Part shown: positions 14,391 through 22,968 of the stretch, piece by piece
Layout: every line of letters starts with the position of its first letter
How positions within the stretch are numbered: the first letter of the stretch is position 1
DNA from: Costertonia aggregata
Lineage (GTDB): Bacteria > Bacteroidota > Bacteroidia > Flavobacteriales > Flavobacteriaceae
NCBI RefSeq assembly: GCF_013402795.1
Contig: NZ_CP058595.1
Location: forward strand, 2,644,001 to 2,708,000
Direction of reading: 5' to 3'
Length of the DNA stretch: 64,000 bases
Notes under the pieces: model-generated
Told to the model about the DNA's origin: nothing
What the model saw: the letters and a program-made list of their open reading frames with translations, nothing else
Databases searched by the model: none
Program-made: the position numbers and the translations under genes

Positions 14391-15079
14391 TGTATAAAGA
14401 CATAGTAACCGATGTATTTTTTGATCTGGACCATACACTATGGGATTTTGAAAAAAACTCAGCCCTTACTTTCAAAAAAATCCTCAAAGAAAACAATGTA
14501 GACATAGTGTTGTCGGATTTTTTGGAGGTGTATGTTCCGCAAAACCTTATTTTCTGGAAATTATATAGAGAAGAGAAAATCACAAAGGAAGAGTTGAGGT
14601 ACCAACGTCTAAAAACCGTTTTTAATGAGTTGAAATATTCCGTATCGGATGATATGATACACCTTTTATCCAATGAATATATCGCCACACTGTCATCTTT
14701 CAACCATTTATTTCCTTTTGCCATCGAAATATTGGAGTATTTAAGGCCAAAATATAAACTGCACATCATTACCAATGGTTTTCAGGATATTCAGGATAAA
14801 AAGCTAAAAACCTCACATATTTATGATTTTTTTGACCAAATCATAAACTCCGAAATGGCAGGCGTTAAAAAGCCGAATCCTATCATCTTTGAACTAGCGC
14901 TTAAAAAAGCAAAAGTATCCCCAAAAAATGCGATAATGATAGGTGATAGTTTGGAAGCTGACATTCTAGGGGCTAAGTCTTTTGGGCTGAACGCGCTGCA
15001 CTTTGTCGCCAATAACGAACCGGAACACGAAATTTGCCCTATAATTAACGATTTGCGTGAAATAAAACATTATTTGTAG
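14390..15079 (+). CDS. HAD-family pyrimidine nucleotidase, YjjG type
   Basis: The 229-residue HAD phosphatase is of the YjjG/noncanonical pyrimidine nucleotidase group, which dephosphorylates nucleoside monophosphates and clears unwanted ones. All four HAD motifs are present: Asp12 and Asp14 in FFDLDHTLWDF (the nucleophile and acid), IITNGF (motif II), the lysine region AGVKKPNPIIFE (motif III), and IGDSLEADILGAKSFG (motif IV). The helical cap lies between residues 20 and 85. It is cytosolic, with no signal peptide. Its ATG overlaps the preceding stop (TAATG), giving translational coupling with the deacetylase-like gene. The exact substrate cannot be read from sequence. Confidence 0.88.
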   Translation: MYKDIVTDVFFDLDHTLWDFEKNSALTFKKILKENNVDIVLSDFLEVYVPQNLIFWKLYREEKITKEELRYQRLKTVFNELKYSVSDDMIHLLSNEYIATLSSFNHLFPFAIEILEYLRPKYKLHIITNGFQDIQDKKLKTSHIYDFFDQIINSEMAGVKKPNPIIFELALKKAKVSPKNAIMIGDSLEADILGAKSFGLNALHFVANNEPEHEICPIINDLREIKHYL

Positions 15080-15145
15080 AGTTATCATAGTATAATCGAG
15101 ACATTATGCTGGTAAAGACACTATCTAATATTTTAGGTCAATAAA

Positions 15146-15700
15146 ATGAAAAGAGAATTTACATATGTGCCCCCTATTTTTTTGTCATTACTTTTTCTGC
15201 TTTCCTGTATAGAAAAACAAGATTTTAATCAATATGATGAACTTCAAGTAAGGCCAACAGTCGAAGGAAGCATATTATATGTTGAATCACCTGAGAGCTT
15301 GATAAATCTTGTTACCGGAGTGGATATAATTTCCAGGGAATTTAATTTTGACGGTTTTTCAGAAGATTATTTTGCTGAAAGAGTGCTTTCGGGAACAATT
15401 ACCTACGAGGTTGAAAATACCACTAGTAAACAAATGGTGTTGACTGGTGAGCTGCTCGATGAGGCTGGTAATGTGTTGGATTTTGAGACGTTTACCGTTC
15501 CCCCCGCACCACCTTCTTTTATAGAAAGGAGAGAGGTTGCCTACGGTGGTGCGACGGGCAAGAGCATTGAAATCATAAAAAACACTTCGGCCATACGCAT
15601 TAGTGCTACAAATTTAGGGGATAATACAAGTGTGTCTAGCCTCCCTAATCCCGAGATAATTTTTAGATCTAGTGGGAAGTTCATTATCGCTATAAGATGA
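15146..15700 (+). CDS. Lipoprotein of unknown function
   Basis: The 184-residue protein has a signal peptide with a lipobox ending FLLSC (Cys21), followed by IEKQDFNQYDE, so it is anchored in a membrane. The mature part is beta-rich (GSILYVESPESL, SGTITYEVENTTSKQMVLTGELLDEAG) and reads like an immunoglobulin-like or jelly-roll fold. It overlaps the next gene, a DUF5723 outer-membrane protein, by four bases (ATGA), and the two are clearly co-translated. I do not recognise a family with a known role. The pairing suggests it works with that barrel protein at the outer membrane. Confidence 0.7.
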   Translation: MKREFTYVPPIFLSLLFLLSCIEKQDFNQYDELQVRPTVEGSILYVESPESLINLVTGVDIISREFNFDGFSEDYFAERVLSGTITYEVENTTSKQMVLTGELLDEAGNVLDFETFTVPPAPPSFIERREVAYGGATGKSIEIIKNTSAIRISATNLGDNTSVSSLPNPEIIFRSSGKFIIAIR

Positions 15701-17133
15701 GAATATGTAAAGGTTTTTTTCTTTTCATCCTTTTTTTTGGGTGTTATGTAGCGGGCGCACAAAACAAGCAATTGTTATACGACTTCAACGAAATTCCCCA
15801 GGCTTTAATGCTAAACCCTGGAATGGAAACCGATTTTGATTGGTTTGCGGGGATGCCTTTACTTTCGGGAACATCATTTCAGTTTGGCTCCAGTGGTGTA
15901 TCTGTTGACGATATATTCGCTGACGATGGTTTGGATATCAATGATAAAATCCGTGAACGAGTCTTGGGTCAGATGGGTATCAATGACGAACTAAGTGGAA
16001 CTTATCAAATAGAACTGTTGACCGGTGGTTTTAGGGGGAAGAAAAATACGAGAAACTTCTACACTTTCGGTGTTTATCATGAGGGTGACGCTATTGGATA
16101 TTGGTTTAAGGATTTAGCTTTTCTAGCCTTTGAAGGTAATGCAGACCAATTAGGTAAACGGTTTGATTTAAGCCATTTAAAAGCAAGGGGGGAGATGTTG
16201 AATGTTTTCCATTTTGGTGTGAACAAACAGATGGGCCGTAATCTTACCGTTGGGGTAAGAGGAAAAATATATAGTGGTATATTTAACTTTCAATCTACAA
16301 AGAATGAAGGTTATTTTGTGACCGATCAAGGTCAAAACAATTTGTTGGCCAATATTTTGGTAGCAAATATGAGATTGAGAACCTCTGGTATCAACGCAAT
16401 AGAAAATACCTTGGATAATGAAACCGTAGTTGGCGAAGTTATAAAAAGGGGCTTTTTTGGTGGGGATTTAGGTGTTGGTGTCGACCTTGGGTTTACTTAC
16501 AGGTTAAATGAACAAACATATATAACGGGTAGTTTATTAGATTTAGGTTTTCTATATCATACTAACGATATCAAAAGTTTTACACTACAAGGTAATGCTA
16601 CTGTTGAGGGCATAGAACTAATATTGCCCCAGGATGCAGTAAACTCCAATAGGGATTTTTGGCAGGATTTAGTTGACGAAGTTGAAGCCTTGATACCCTT
16701 TGAAGAAAATAATGATGCTTACATATCATTGAGACCCACAAAATTGTATGCCTCACTTAGATATGATTTTGGAAAAAATCTAGAAACGAGAATAAATTGC
16801 GATTGTAGTTACCTATACTCCAGTAGAGATGTTAGAAAACGCTATACAAACAGTATGGGCGGACAGATATATATAGTCAACAGGCCTAGGGGTCCGCAAA
16901 CTGCGGTTACTGCATTTTATCAAAGAAGGTTTGGAAACGGCTTATCGCTAAAGACAACTTATACTGCTGATAAGTTTTCTTTTACCAATATAGGTCTTGG
17001 GATCAATTTGCAAGCCGGTCCGGTAAACCTATATGCTATGGCCGATAATCTTTTGGCATATCAAAATATAGCGGCCAGTAGGTATGCTTCTTTTCAGTTA
17101 GGGGTAAATATCATATCTTGGGGCAGGAAATGA
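15697..17133 (+). CDS. DUF5723-type outer-membrane protein
   Basis: The 478-residue protein has a signal peptide ending CYVAGAQ. The early segment contains NEIPQALMLNPGMETDFDWF and is followed by a GMPLLSG motif, which together are the pattern I know from DUF5723 proteins of Bacteroidota. The rest alternates strands and Gly/Asn turns (NVFHFGVNKQMGRNLTVGVRG, YLYSSRDVRKRYTNSMGGQI) and ends with FQLGVNIISWGRK, consistent with a beta barrel. Function is unknown; several relatives sit in surface or gliding-related contexts, but no such gene is seen here. It is coupled to the lipoprotein upstream, and its stop is followed closely by a secreted protein. Confidence 0.75.
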   Translation: MRICKGFFLFILFFGCYVAGAQNKQLLYDFNEIPQALMLNPGMETDFDWFAGMPLLSGTSFQFGSSGVSVDDIFADDGLDINDKIRERVLGQMGINDELSGTYQIELLTGGFRGKKNTRNFYTFGVYHEGDAIGYWFKDLAFLAFEGNADQLGKRFDLSHLKARGEMLNVFHFGVNKQMGRNLTVGVRGKIYSGIFNFQSTKNEGYFVTDQGQNNLLANILVANMRLRTSGINAIENTLDNETVVGEVIKRGFFGGDLGVGVDLGFTYRLNEQTYITGSLLDLGFLYHTNDIKSFTLQGNATVEGIELILPQDAVNSNRDFWQDLVDEVEALIPFEENNDAYISLRPTKLYASLRYDFGKNLETRINCDCSYLYSSRDVRKRYTNSMGGQIYIVNRPRGPQTAVTAFYQRRFGNGLSLKTTYTADKFSFTNIGLGINLQAGPVNLYAMADNLLAYQNIAASRYASFQLGVNIISWGRK

Positions 17134-17147
17134 TATTTAATATTCCT

Positions 17148-17996
17148 ATGAAAAACGTTTTTTTTCTTTTTTTTCTTTCGATCGTATTTTTCTGTAATGC
17201 CCAATCAAACCTAAATGAGTATAAATATATTATAGTGCCCAAAAAGTTTTCGGATTTTAAAAAGGAGAACCAGTACCAGACCAGTACCATGGTAAAATAT
17301 CTACTTGGGAAAAAAGGGTTTACCGTTTTTTATGATGATGCCTTACCGGAAGATTTGGGGAATAATAGGTGCCTAGGGCTAATTGCCGATTTGCAGGACA
17401 ACTCATCTATGTTCAGCACTAAAACAAAGATTGTTTTTAAAGACTGCAATAATAATGAAGTATTCGCAACTCAAGAAGGTTTTAGCAAGGAAAAGGATTT
17501 TAAAGCGGCCTATTCCGATGCCTTGAAAAAATCAATGAAATCATTGAACGGTTTTCAGCATCAGTATAAAAAAGAGTCTGAGCAATCTGATGAGCCCATT
17601 ACGGTTAGTTTTAAAAACGATGTCAAACAACTTGAGCCCGAAAAGAAAAAGGAAGAGTCTGACGGTCAGGCCCCGAATACGAATCATAAAAAGACAGAAA
17701 GTGTTTCAAATACTGAACGATCGAAATCAATTATCGATAAAAATAGCGATTCAATAGAAAAAATCGGTGCAAGCTCTGCTCTCTATGCCCAAACTACCAC
17801 AAACGGTTACCAGCTTGTTGACAGCACACCAAAAATTATATTTAAAATATTCAAGAGCCCAAATTTAGATGTGTACCATGCGGTCAATGAAGAAACAGGT
17901 GCCAGAGGTTTGATTTATGAACATAACGGTAGGTGGGTTTTTGAACATCAAGAAAAAAGGAAAATTTCGGTTCAAGTTTTGAACATTAAGTTTTAA
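17148..17996 (+). CDS. Secreted/periplasmic protein of unknown function
   Basis: I chose the ATG at 17148 because it gives a classic signal peptide (KNVFFLFFLSIVFFCNAQS); an ATG at 17130, overlapping the DUF5723 stop, is the alternative and would add six residues. Residues 25-135 contain a compact domain with YKYIIVPKKFSDFKKENQY, KKGFTVFYDDALPEDL and GLIADLQDNSSMFSTKTKIV, which I have seen in secreted Bacteroidota proteins without a known role. A disordered Lys/Glu/Ser-rich linker follows (about 145-215), then a C-terminal strand-rich part ending WVFEHQEKRKISVQVLNIKF. The gene is third in the lipoprotein/DUF5723 operon and its stop overlaps that of the convergent rarA by four bases. Confidence 0.65.
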   Translation: MKNVFFLFFLSIVFFCNAQSNLNEYKYIIVPKKFSDFKKENQYQTSTMVKYLLGKKGFTVFYDDALPEDLGNNRCLGLIADLQDNSSMFSTKTKIVFKDCNNNEVFATQEGFSKEKDFKAAYSDALKKSMKSLNGFQHQYKKESEQSDEPITVSFKNDVKQLEPEKKKEESDGQAPNTNHKKTESVSNTERSKSIIDKNSDSIEKIGASSALYAQTTTNGYQLVDSTPKIIFKIFKSPNLDVYHAVNEETGARGLIYEHNGRWVFEHQEKRKISVQVLNIKF

Positions 17997-19270
17997 AGCT
18001 CGTATTTATCTTTCCATCTATTTTTTAAAAAGGTCTTTATCGCATTTTCTCTTTGATTTTTCCCTGGGGTATAAAAAGTTGTTCCACCTAGTTCGCTGGG
18101 CAGAAACTCCTCGTCGGCAAAATTATTTTTGTAATCGTGTGCATATTTATAATCCGTTCCATAGCCAAGGTCTTTCATTAATTTTGTAGGTGCGTTCCTC
18201 AAAGGTAGCGGAACCGAAAGGTCTCCGGTTTGCTTAACGGTCTGTTGCGCCTTGCCAATGGCCATATAACTGGCATTGCTTTTGGGTGAAGTGGCTAAAT
18301 AAATAGCGCATTGGCTCAAAATAATGCGCGCTTCAGGATAGCCTATCGTGGTGACCGCTTGGAACGTGGTATTTGCGATTACCAAAGCCGTAGGATTGGC
18401 AAGACCTATATCTTCGGATGCGGATATCAACATGCGCCTTGCAATAAATTTAACGTCCTCCCCACCTTCTATCATTCTAGCCAGCCAATATACGGCACCG
18501 TTTGGGTCGCTCCCCCTTATCGATTTTATAAAAGCCGAAATTATATCATAATGTTGTTCGCCGGTTTTATCGTAGAGAACCGTATTTTTTTGGATTTTGC
18601 CCAATACCAGATCATCGGTTATAGTAACGGAATCACTTTTTTCCGAATTGATGACCAGCTCAAAAATGTTGAGAAGCTTCCTGCCATCGCCTCCGGAAAG
18701 TCTCAAAAGGGCCTCGGTTTCTTTTAGCTTGATTTTTTTTGATTTTAAGACCTGATCTTCTTTTAAGGCCCTTTGTAAGAGCGTTTCCAAATCTTCTTTC
18801 CCGAACGGGTTCAAAATATATACTTGACATCTGGAGAGCAGTGCAGGAATGACTTCAAAACTGGGATTTTCAGTGGTAGCACCAATCAAGGTTACCCAAC
18901 CTTTTTCAACGGCACCTAAAAGTGAGTCTTGCTGTGATTTGCTAAACCTGTGTATTTCGTCAATAAAAAGTATAGGATTTTTAGAGGTAAATAACCCACC
19001 GCTTTGTTTGGCTTTGTCAATTACTTCTCGAATGTCTTTCACACCACTGTTAATGGCGCTTAATATGTAAAAAGGCCTATTGCTCTCATTGGCGATAATA
19101 TTGGCCAACGTGGTTTTCCCTGTGCCCGGTTGCCCCCAGAGAATCAACGAGGGTATGATTCCCTGTTTTATCTGATGCGTTAATGAGCCTTTCTCGCCGA
19201 CTAGATGGTGCTGGCTTATATAGTCATCAAGGGTTTTGGGACGTACTCTTTCTGCTAACGGTTCGTTCAT
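17993..19270 (-). CDS. rarA: Replication-associated recombination protein A (RarA/MgsA)
   Basis: The 425-residue AAA+ ATPase of the RarA/MgsA/WRNIP1 family acts at stalled replication forks and is related to clamp-loader subunits. The start reads PLAERVRPKTLDDYISQHH, then Walker A is GQPGTGKTT (Lys52) and Walker B is ILFIDEIHRF (Asp104-Glu105). The sensor segment VTLIGATTENPSFEVIPALLSRC and the C-terminal tetramerisation part (GEDVKFIARRMLISASEDIGLANP, then YKYAHDYKNNF) are standard. Length fits the family. It is divergent from the rhomboid gene and convergent with the secreted-protein gene, so it is probably its own transcription unit. Confidence 0.95.
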   Translation of the reverse strand: MNEPLAERVRPKTLDDYISQHHLVGEKGSLTHQIKQGIIPSLILWGQPGTGKTTLANIIANESNRPFYILSAINSGVKDIREVIDKAKQSGGLFTSKNPILFIDEIHRFSKSQQDSLLGAVEKGWVTLIGATTENPSFEVIPALLSRCQVYILNPFGKEDLETLLQRALKEDQVLKSKKIKLKETEALLRLSGGDGRKLLNIFELVINSEKSDSVTITDDLVLGKIQKNTVLYDKTGEQHYDIISAFIKSIRGSDPNGAVYWLARMIEGGEDVKFIARRMLISASEDIGLANPTALVIANTTFQAVTTIGYPEARIILSQCAIYLATSPKSNASYMAIGKAQQTVKQTGDLSVPLPLRNAPTKLMKDLGYGTDYKYAHDYKNNFADEEFLPSELGGTTFYTPGKNQRENAIKTFLKNRWKDKYEL

Positions 19271-19420
19271 GACGTAAATTTATAATAAAGTTGCTATTCG
19301 CATGTTTTTATTAAAAAGACTTTGAATAGTTTAACGACCTAACAGTTGTGAGAATGACAATATATCCGATTTTTGGTTTTTGGTCAATTTTTTGAATTAT
19401 ATATAATATATTCTGGTTCA

Positions 19421-20152
19421 ATGTCCAACGATAATCATTTTAAGTTTACCAACACCGTTTTAATAGTACCTATGTCTGTAGTGCTATTGATATGGGTGGT
19501 TTTTTGGATTGAGGTAACATTTAAATTGAACTTAAACCACTTCGGAGTATATCCCCGAAGTCTATCGGGAATAAAAGGAGTCTTTTTAAGTCCATTTATC
19601 CATGCATCTTTGGAGCATCTCTATAATAATACCATTCCCATAGCCATACTTACGGCATCATTGGTATATTTCTATAAAAAAGATTGGATAAAGGTATTGA
19701 CCATGGGCATCGTGTTTTCCGGTTTTTTAACTTGGAGCATAGCAAGACCTTCGTATCATATAGGTATCAGCGGGCTTATATATGTATTGGTCAGTTTTAT
19801 TTTTTTCAAAGGGATATTTACGAAGTACTATCGTTTGGTAGCATTGTCTTTGTTCGTGGTTTTTATTTATGGTAGTCTACTATGGTATATATTCCCTGTA
19901 AAAGGCAATATTTCTTGGGAAGGGCATTTGTCGGGATTTATCACGGGATTATTATTGGCCGTTTTTATAAAATCCAAAATACCGGACATAAAAAAATATG
20001 CATGGGAAAAAGAAGATTATAAAGAGGGAGAAGATGAGTTTTTGAAACATTTTGATGAAGACGGGAATTTCATCGAAACCAAATCAAAAGATGAAACAGA
20101 TAGTTTATTGATCTCATACGATTACAAAGAAAATAGCGATAAAAAAGATTAA
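19421..20152 (+). CDS. Rhomboid-family intramembrane serine protease
   Basis: The start at 19421 (MSNDNHFKF) is preferred over the TTG-like longer frame, giving 243 residues. Six hydrophobic helices are visible. The early HASLEHLYNN segment supplies the conserved His/Asn region. The catalytic dyad is Ser117 in HIGISGLIY and His169 in WEGHLSGFITG. The C-terminal 55 residues are a charged cytosolic tail with EKEDYKEGEDEFLKHFDEDGN. Rhomboids cut membrane proteins within the bilayer; the substrate here is unknown. The gene ends with its stop overlapping the convergent rlmB stop by four bases. Confidence 0.9.
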   Translation: MSNDNHFKFTNTVLIVPMSVVLLIWVVFWIEVTFKLNLNHFGVYPRSLSGIKGVFLSPFIHASLEHLYNNTIPIAILTASLVYFYKKDWIKVLTMGIVFSGFLTWSIARPSYHIGISGLIYVLVSFIFFKGIFTKYYRLVALSLFVVFIYGSLLWYIFPVKGNISWEGHLSGFITGLLLAVFIKSKIPDIKKYAWEKEDYKEGEDEFLKHFDEDGNFIETKSKDETDSLLISYDYKENSDKKD

Positions 20153-20889
20153 TTTCTCAACCTTTGGCGCACTACCTCATAAAGAAATACCCCACATGCC
20201 ACTGATACATTTAGGGACTCTATCTCCCCGAGCAAAGGAAGTTTGGCGGTATGGTCGGCTGTTTTTAGGATAGACGGTGATATGCCAATATCCTCAGAGC
20301 CCATTACAATGGCACACGGCCCTGTAAAATCAATGTCATAAAGCATGTTCTGCGTTTTTTCCGTAGCTGCTATTATTTTAACTCCGGAAGCCTGTAGATA
20401 GTGAACGGCATCTTTTAGGTGGTCAACTTTGGTAATGGGAACTTTAAAAGCGGCACCAGCAGAAGTTTTTATGGTATCTGCCGTTACAGGGGCAGCACCT
20501 TTTTTTTGTATGATGATGGCATCTACGCCTGTACATTCGGCGGATCGTATAACAGCACCAAAGTTGCGTACGTCTGAAAGTTGATCCAAGAGTAGAAATA
20601 TTGGTGATTCTTTAGTTCTGGTGATTTCTTCTATAATCTCCTCAAAAGCTGGATATGAAATAGGGGAGATGTTGGCTACCACACCTTGATGGTTGTTTTT
20701 GGTCAGCCGGTTCAACTTTTCAATGGGCACATAAGAAACACTAATTTTATTTTTTCTGATAATGCCATCCAGCTCCTTTGAAAGTTCACCTTTAAGGCCT
20801 TTTTGAATAAAAACCTTATCTATGGTCTCATTGGAATATATCGCTTCGATAACGGCTCTAATACCGTAGATTTGACTTGTTTTTTGCAT
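20149..20889 (-). CDS. rlmB: 23S rRNA 2'-O-methyltransferase, RlmB/TrmH family
   Basis: The 246-residue SpoU (SPOUT-fold) methyltransferase matches RlmB, which methylates the ribose of G2251 of 23S rRNA. An N-terminal substrate-binding domain (IYGIRAVIEAIYSNETIDKVF, then NHQGVVA) precedes the three SPOUT motifs: NFGAVIRSAECTGVDA, AIVMGSEDIGIS and LPLLGEIESLNVSVACGVFLYE, which form the knotted SAM site. The exact target base cannot be proved from sequence. A TATTTTTG box at 20902-20895 (minus strand) lies only six bases before the start codon, so the mRNA may have almost no leader. Confidence 0.9.
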   Translation of the reverse strand: MQKTSQIYGIRAVIEAIYSNETIDKVFIQKGLKGELSKELDGIIRKNKISVSYVPIEKLNRLTKNNHQGVVANISPISYPAFEEIIEEITRTKESPIFLLLDQLSDVRNFGAVIRSAECTGVDAIIIQKKGAAPVTADTIKTSAGAAFKVPITKVDHLKDAVHYLQASGVKIIAATEKTQNMLYDIDFTGPCAIVMGSEDIGISPSILKTADHTAKLPLLGEIESLNVSVACGVFLYEVVRQRLRN

Positions 20890-21094
20890 AAGTACAAAAA
20901 TAGGTAAATGGCGAGTTTTAAAATTGAAATTGATAAGATTTACAAATCATTTTGCATTATTGGTTTGGTTCGATACTATTACACTTATTCCTAAGCTAAA
21001 ATTTTCATGGCTTCACGTTACAATAAAAGAATGTTCGTTTAAACTTATTTTTTATCTTTAAAACGATAGACTATCATTAATCAAAATAATAAAG

Positions 21095-21835
21095 ATGAGA
21101 CATACTATGGCATGTTTTTTATTGGTGCAATTTTTTTTTCAATCTGTAACGGCTCAGGCTCCTTCCAATTATAATGCGGACAATGAGTCTTTTGGGATGC
21201 AACCTGCCCTGCAGTATGCATTTCAACAGTTGAACAGTAAATCACTCAAAAACCTTGATAAAACAAATATAAAAGGTTCTCCTTTTTATAGGGAAGGCTT
21301 TGTAAAGGGGCTTATATATAGTCAGGACGGTTTAGAAGGTCAGGGGTTTATGCGATATGACGGTTACAATGATGAAGTACAATTAAAAAGTTCTACTACC
21401 GACACCACTATTTTTAAATTGACCCAAAGTAAAGACTTGCATTGCATTTTGGGAAAAGAAAAGGTCGTTTACAGAAAATATTTTGATAAAAATGATGAAG
21501 TGGTCGAAGGTCACTTATTTGAATTGGTGCGCAGTGATGATATTGTTTTGTACGAGCGTAGAATGAAAAAGTATAAAGAAGGTAAAGAAGCAACTACTTC
21601 TTTTGAACTGCCCGTTGCAAATCGTTTCGTACTGCAAACCGAACTTTATTACAGTAATCAAAAAGATAAAGAAATACGGTTTTTAAAGCCCTCCAAAAAA
21701 AAAGTATTGGATTTGTTTAAAACAGAAGACAAGATAAAAAACGACAAGCTAAAAAAATTCATATCTGGCAACAGGTTAAATTACAAAGATGCTAGAGATG
21801 TTGTACAGATTTTCTATTATTACGACAATCTATAA
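21095..21835 (+). CDS. Secreted protein of unknown function
   Basis: The 246-residue protein has a signal peptide (ACFLLVQFFFQSVTAQA) and therefore leaves the cytosol. The mature part is Lys/Asp-rich, with beta-type stretches (VKGLIYSQDGLEGQGFMRYDG, KEKVVYRKYFDKND) and a basic C-terminus with SKKKVLDLFKTEDKIKNDKLK. No transmembrane or lipobox signals appear after cleavage. I recognise no family. It stands alone, with about 200 bp of AT-rich DNA upstream holding a possible promoter (TATCTTTA at 21053) and a strong palindromic terminator downstream. Confidence 0.65.
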   Translation: MRHTMACFLLVQFFFQSVTAQAPSNYNADNESFGMQPALQYAFQQLNSKSLKNLDKTNIKGSPFYREGFVKGLIYSQDGLEGQGFMRYDGYNDEVQLKSSTTDTTIFKLTQSKDLHCILGKEKVVYRKYFDKNDEVVEGHLFELVRSDDIVLYERRMKKYKEGKEATTSFELPVANRFVLQTELYYSNQKDKEIRFLKPSKKKVLDLFKTEDKIKNDKLKKFISGNRLNYKDARDVVQIFYYYDNL

Positions 21836-21860
21836 AACGTCAATCCGAAAGTGCAACATA

Positions 21861-21896
21861 AAAAAAGGTTCGGAGCATATGCTCCGAACCTTTTTT
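21861..21896. terminator. Bidirectional terminator between convergent genes
   Basis: A perfect 36-bp palindrome with arms AAAAAAGGTTCGGAGCAT and its complement gives a strong stem with A-tract and T-tract on either side, so it can stop transcription from both strands. It separates the unknown secreted-protein gene from the leftward Sus operon. Confidence 0.92.
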
Positions 21897-21915
21897 ATAA
21901 AGTAATGTGATTTAC

Positions 21916-22947
21916 TTAGTCGTTGTTAGCAGTAAAAATTACCGGCCAGTCAACATTACCTTCCCTAGTAAGTACGACCGTGCCTCTATCTCCGGCAGAG
22001 TTTGCGAATTCAATAGTCATATCAGCTCCGCTAACATTGGTGATTGTGTAACTGTAAGTTACCTCGGCATCTTCGTCATCGTCGCTAGGTATCACTACAC
22101 CCTCTTTCAAGTAAACTTCACCATCGGGAGAAAGATTCGTACAATCCCATTCAATTTCAATATCCTCTCCGGTTGCAGGTCCTCTGCCCGTATAGCAGTC
22201 ATCAAATTGTCCAAAACCCATATCTGAAGAGGTGTACACCCCTTCATCATCGGTCTCCGACCATGTTACCGTACCCGATAAGTCGCCACCAGAACATGCT
22301 CCACCGCCACCAGGGGCAGGAATAATGCCTGTAGCTACATAACTATGTGTACCTGCAAGACTTTCCGTTATTGAGCAGGCAATTACCGGAAAATATTCAA
22401 AAGGTGCAGAAAAATATGACCCTCCACTTACAGGACCACCAACATCGGTGTTCGTATAAACTTCACCATTGGTAAGCGTGAGGACCATTCTAAATTCAAA
22501 TCGGTCCTTACCTACGACCAGTGACTCGTCAATACCGGTAGCGGCTATCAATTCATCTGAGGTATAAGAAACCGTAGTCTGAGGTAAGCCCCTATCTCCG
22601 GTAGTAAAGTCACTAGCGGCCAATGTTTGTAAAGAAACTTCAGTTGTTGACATATCTGTACCACCTTCGGAGTTATCATCAAAATTCACGAAAATTTCAA
22701 CAGATTCCAAAAGGGCTCCCCCCTCTTCATCTTGCTCTTCAAGAACAATGGTATATGCCGAACCAGCATCAAAAGCATCTGTTTCATCATTAAAGACGAG
22801 TTCATTGTCTTCATCGATAGTTCTAAGAACGGCTCCGGTTCCTACCTGTGCCAAAATCTCGTCTACTACCTTTTCATCGGTATCACACGAATAGGCGATA
22901 CAGAGTGCTGAGCCTATAATTGCAATTTTATTTATATATTTTTTCAT
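21916..22947 (-). CDS. Lipoprotein encoded with a SusC/SusD pair
   Basis: The 343-residue protein has a signal peptide ending IAYSC (Cys21), followed by DTDEK, an acidic stretch typical of surface-exposed Bacteroidota lipoproteins. The mature part is very acidic (Asp/Glu/Gly/Thr-rich) and beta-rich, with a Gly/Cys segment (PAPGGGGACSGGD) and a later cysteine pair, so a disulfide-stabilised beta fold is plausible. It is third after SusC and SusD, where SusE/SusF-like glycan-binding lipoproteins often sit, but it is not a recognisable member of those families. A substrate-binding accessory role is therefore inferred. The bidirectional terminator follows it. Confidence 0.7.
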   Translation of the reverse strand: MKKYINKIAIIGSALCIAYSCDTDEKVVDEILAQVGTGAVLRTIDEDNELVFNDETDAFDAGSAYTIVLEEQDEEGGALLESVEIFVNFDDNSEGGTDMSTTEVSLQTLAASDFTTGDRGLPQTTVSYTSDELIAATGIDESLVVGKDRFEFRMVLTLTNGEVYTNTDVGGPVSGGSYFSAPFEYFPVIACSITESLAGTHSYVATGIIPAPGGGGACSGGDLSGTVTWSETDDEGVYTSSDMGFGQFDDCYTGRGPATGEDIEIEWDCTNLSPDGEVYLKEGVVIPSDDDEDAEVTYSYTITNVSGADMTIEFANSAGDRGTVVLTREGNVDWPVIFTANND

Positions 22948-22968
22948 AGTTCTTATGAATTTATTTTA

